DNA from: Roseomonas sp. | Lineage (GTDB): Bacteria > Pseudomonadota > Alphaproteobacteria > Acetobacterales > Acetobacteraceae | Assembly (NCBI GenBank): GCA_020249415.1 | Contig: JADCFR010000013.1 | Coordinates: forward strand, 1 to 7,838 | DNA length: 7,838 nucleotides | Direction: 5' to 3' | Shown here: positions 6,071 to 7,838 of the stretch, in pieces | Layout of the letters: every line of letters starts with the position of its first letter | How positions within the stretch are numbered: position 1 is the stretch's first letter | The notes under the pieces: generated by a model | Database searches by the model: none | What the model was told of the DNA's origin: nothing | The model's input: only the letters and a program-made list of their open reading frames with translations | Program-made: the position numbers and the translations under genes

Positions 6071-6174
6071 TCAGGTGCTTCGGTTTCCTTCGTGCGGGTG
6101 AACGCCTATATGCGGTCCAGGGGTCATTTGCGGTGGCCGATTCGCTGCCCTTTGACGAGGAGAGGAAGAAATCC

Positions 6175-6651
6175 ATGGGTTTGAAGCGCTTGCTCTTGGC
6201 GGCGATGGCGCCGGTTCTGGTGGCCGGGCCGGTTTTGGCGAATACCTGCTTGCGGCCGGAAGAACGGAATGCGGCGGATACCTGGGCGCTGAACAGCTAC
6301 ATGGCTGTCATGGCGTTGCAGTGCAAAGTGGAATCCCGCGTCAGCAATGATTTCCGCAACCCGCATCGGGGGGAACTCAAAGCCGCGCATGATGTGCTGC
6401 AAGGCTATTTCCGCCGCGCCCATGGTGGGGCGGGTCAGACCCGGTTTGACCAGTATTACACCAATATCTCCCAGGATCATGCCATGGATGCCTCCCGCGC
6501 CGGGCAGTTCTTCTGCCGCGATGCCGATGTGATCCTGACGCAGGTTCGGGCGCTGCGGACCGGCGAATTGGCGCCCTTCTCCGTGAGGCAGAATATCATC
6601 CAGCCGATTAGCGCCCCTGATTGCGGCGCCGGGGCTGCGCCGCGACGCTGA
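6175..6651 (+). CDS. Predicted secreted four-cysteine protein of unknown function
   Basis: A 158-residue protein I do not recognise. It begins MGLKRLLLAAMAPVLVAG, a clear Sec signal peptide with likely cleavage after VLA at residue 22 (signal peptidase I; the following NTC does not form a lipobox). The mature part of about 136 residues has exactly four cysteines (25, 50, 114, 150), suggesting two disulfides in the periplasm. It looks mainly helical, with a central stretch around RFDQYYTNISQDHAMDASRAGQFFCRDADVI (90-120). No membrane segment follows the signal. The start is chosen because the signal peptide begins there and GAGGAGAGGAAG precedes it; the frame stays open further upstream but would overlap coq9. 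It lies 104 bases after coq9, with a hairpin just downstream. It could be read from the def-coq9 message or alone. Composition matches its neighbours. Confidence 0.8.
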   Translation: MGLKRLLLAAMAPVLVAGPVLANTCLRPEERNAADTWALNSYMAVMALQCKVESRVSNDFRNPHRGELKAAHDVLQGYFRRAHGGAGQTRFDQYYTNISQDHAMDASRAGQFFCRDADVILTQVRALRTGELAPFSVRQNIIQPISAPDCGAGAAPRR

Positions 6652-6658
6652 AGGCTAA

Positions 6659-6684
6659 GCGCGCCACGTCTTTCGGTGGCGCGC
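6659..6684 (+). terminator. Hairpin after the secreted-protein gene, possible terminator without T-run
   Basis: A perfect 9-bp inverted repeat (GCGCGCCAC at 6659-6667, GTGGCGCGC at 6676-6684) with an 8-base loop begins 7 bases after the stop codon. The stem is very stable but no T-run follows on the plus strand, so it may act as a weak terminator or as a 3'-end stabiliser. Confidence 0.55.
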
Positions 6685-6692
6685 CTCTGCCG

Positions 6693-6723
6693 AAAACCAG
6701 CGCCGAATGCCAAGGGCGCTGGT
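6693..6723 (-). terminator. Probable terminator of tRNA-Gln
   Basis: On the minus strand ACCAGCGCC (6723-6715) and GGCGCTGGT (6704-6696) form a perfect 9-bp stem with a 10-base loop. The arm ends in T and is followed by TTT then CGG, a short T-run. It lies about 28 bases beyond the tRNA 3' end, a normal distance for a tRNA transcript. Confidence 0.7.
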
Positions 6724-6750
6724 CTCCCACCGATAAGATTTTTCTGGAAT

Positions 6751-6824
6751 TGGCTGGGGGACCTGGATTCGAACCAAGGCTGCCCGGGTCAGAGCCGGGA
6801 GTTCTACCGCTAAACTATCCCCCA
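6751..6824 (-). tRNA. trnQ: tRNA-Gln, anticodon CUG
   Basis: The 74-nt gene folds into a full cloverleaf. The acceptor stem is TGGGGGA/TCCCCCA, the D stem GTTT/GAAC with loop AGCGGTA, the anticodon stem CCCGG/CCGGG with loop CTCTGAC, and the variable loop CAGC. The T stem is CTTGG/CCAGG (one G-T pair) with loop TTCGAAT. The anticodon CTG lies at 6792-6790 and reads CAG codons. The U1-A72 pair and discriminator G73 are glutamine identity features. The 3' CCA is encoded. In organisms with GatCAB it may be charged first with glutamate and then amidated; that would tie it to the gatB product at the left edge, if no glutaminyl-tRNA synthetase is present (not visible here). Confidence 0.97.
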
Positions 6825-6834
6825 AGGGCCGCGC

Positions 6835-6863
6835 GTCATAGCACTGCCTTCCCGGCTCTTCAA
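6835..6863 (-). promoter_or_regulatory. Promoter of tRNA-Gln
   Basis: On the minus strand TTGAAG (6863-6858) and TATGAC (6840-6835) are separated by exactly 17 bases; each matches the sigma-70 consensus at 4 of 6 positions. The 10 bases between the -10 box and the tRNA (GCGCGGCCCT) are GC-rich, a discriminator typical of stable-RNA promoters under stringent control. The precursor's 5' extension would be only a few bases. Confidence 0.65.
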
Positions 6864-6945
6864 CTCGCCCCCCTCAAAACCGCTTGCCCTTGGGGCCAGA
6901 TATCCCGATCATGGTCGCACCGTCCCAAAGGGGCGGCAGAAAGGG

Positions 6946-7838
6946 ATGATGACCGAAGCCGCCCCGCCGCTTGCCCGAGACGCCGAAACCGCCCCTGCCT
7001 ATGCGCGGGCGGAACCCCTTGGCGCGGCCTATGCGGCGCTTGATCTCGGCACCAATAATTGCCGCCTGCTGATCGCCTCCCCCAATGCTGCGGGGTTTCG
7101 CGTTCTGGATTCCTTCAGCCGCGTTGTGCGGTTGGGTGAAGGCCTCAGCAGCAGCGGGCAGCTTTCCGCGGCCTCCATGGACCGGGCCTTGGCCGCGCTT
7201 GGCGCCTGCGCCGATAAGCTCGGCCGCCGCCCCTTGCGGGGTTTTGAGGCGGTGGCGACCGAAGCCTGCCGCCAGGCCAGCAATGGCGCGGCCTTCATCG
7301 CGCGGGTGGAGGCGGAGACTGGCATCAGGCTGCGGATCATCACGGGGCGGGAGGAAGCGGAACTCGCCATGGAATCCTGCGCGGCCTTGCTGGAACCCGG
7401 CGATCGGCGCGCGCTGTTGTTCGATATCGGTGGCGGCAGCACGGAAATCGCCTGGATCCGCGCCGCCGCCCGCCCAGGCGATGTGCCGGAGCTGATTGGC
7501 TATATTTCGCTGCCCATTGGTGTGGTGACCCTCGCCGAGCGCTGTGGCGCCGCCTGTTTCACCGAAGCCGGCTTCTTCGCCGTGGTGGATGAGGTCGCGG
7601 CGAGGCTCGAAGCCTTTGATCGCCTGCATTGCATCGGCCAGGAAATCCATGCTGGCGGGGTGCGGCTGATGGGCACTTCGGGCACCGTCACCACGCTGGC
7701 CGGCGTGGTCATGGCGCTGCCGCGCTATCGCCGCCCGCTGGTGGATGGCTCGACCCTTGATTGTGAGGCTGCCGATGCCGCGCTGGGCGATCTTTTCGCC
7801 ATGGGCCGGGCGGAATTGGCGGCCCATCCCTGTGTGGG
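6946..7838 (+). CDS. Ppx/GppA-family phosphatase, N-terminal part (runs off the window)
   Basis: Exopolyphosphatase / pppGpp phosphohydrolase family of the actin-like ATPase superfamily. 297 codons are visible and the frame is open at the edge. Family motifs in order are ALDLGTNNCRLLIA (31-44, phosphate-1 loop), ATEACRQASN (104-113), ITGREEAELA (132-141), LLFDIGGGSTEI (157-168, phosphate-2 loop) and SLPIGVVTLAE (188-198). Last comes MGTSGTVTTLAGV (242-254, nucleotide-binding loop). Glu139 within the GREEAEL motif is a candidate for the catalytic glutamate. The first ~28 residues are a non-conserved Ala/Pro-rich extension. ATG at 6946 and ATG at 6949 are both possible; AAGGG directly abuts the first, so the second may be used. 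Sequence alone cannot separate exopolyphosphatase from pppGpp hydrolase activity, so no symbol is given. It is divergent from tRNA-Gln, and no convincing promoter of its own was seen. Confidence 0.93.
   Translation, partial: MMTEAAPPLARDAETAPAYARAEPLGAAYAALDLGTNNCRLLIASPNAAGFRVLDSFSRVVRLGEGLSSSGQLSAASMDRALAALGACADKLGRRPLRGFEAVATEACRQASNGAAFIARVEAETGIRLRIITGREEAELAMESCAALLEPGDRRALLFDIGGGSTEIAWIRAAARPGDVPELIGYISLPIGVVTLAERCGAACFTEAGFFAVVDEVAARLEAFDRLHCIGQEIHAGGVRLMGTSGTVTTLAGVVMALPRYRRPLVDGSTLDCEAADAALGDLFAMGRAELAAHPCV

Noticed and set aside
5953..6174. N-terminal extension of the secreted-protein frame
   Set aside because: It overlaps coq9 out of frame, and the signal peptide and ribosome binding site place the start at 6175.
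6751..6824. tRNA-Gln as an integration (attachment) site
   Set aside because: No integrase and no repeated copy of the tRNA 3' end is visible in the window.
6874..7827. A 317-codon open frame on the minus strand
   Set aside because: It is the complement of the well-supported Ppx/GppA gene and runs across the tRNA-Gln promoter region; its composition is that of a shadow frame.

Overview
The window is a stretch of ordinary chromosome, rich in G+C (roughly 60% by eye), from an alphaproteobacterium, most likely of the Rhodospirillales/Acetobacteraceae group. The evidence is the gene set and the protein sequences: a GatB tail, adjacent glmU and glmS, a 205-residue S4 without zinc cysteines, and a COQ9-family gene lying close to and divergent from rpsU. 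The placement at family level is inference from recalled sequences, not a search. I see no transposase, integrase, CRISPR array, phage gene, toxin-antitoxin pair or obvious compositional island.

Layout. (1) 1-192: the 3' end of gatB, converging on glmS with only 6 bp between the stop codons. (2) 199-3329, minus strand: glmU then glmS, overlapping by one base (TGATG). They form a compact operon making UDP-N-acetylglucosamine from fructose-6-phosphate. (3) 3473-4090, minus: rpsD (ribosomal protein S4). It has a strong hairpin terminator, a consensus-like promoter with a perfect TTGACA, and a long (about 130 nt) GC-rich leader with several possible, partly exclusive hairpins. (4) 4285-4488, plus: a small predicted two-helix membrane protein. 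(5) 4565-4768, minus: rpsU (bS21) with its terminator. (6) 4944-6070, plus: def (peptide deformylase) and a COQ9-family gene, overlapping by ATGA. (7) 6175-6651, plus: a small secreted four-cysteine protein of unknown function. (8) 6751-6824, minus: tRNA-Gln(CUG) with its own promoter and terminator hairpin. (9) 6946 to the window edge, plus: the first 297 codons of a Ppx/GppA-family phosphatase.

Taken together, the genes serve translation (gatB, rpsD, rpsU, tRNA-Gln, def), envelope amino-sugar supply (glmU, glmS), ubiquinone biosynthesis (coq9) and possibly polyphosphate or (p)ppGpp metabolism (Ppx/GppA). No multi-gene novel system is evident. The points most worth a second look are the structured rpsD leader, the repeated CCCTTTTCAAG-like motif between rpsU and def, the deformylase sitting between rpsU and coq9, and the two small uncharacterised proteins.
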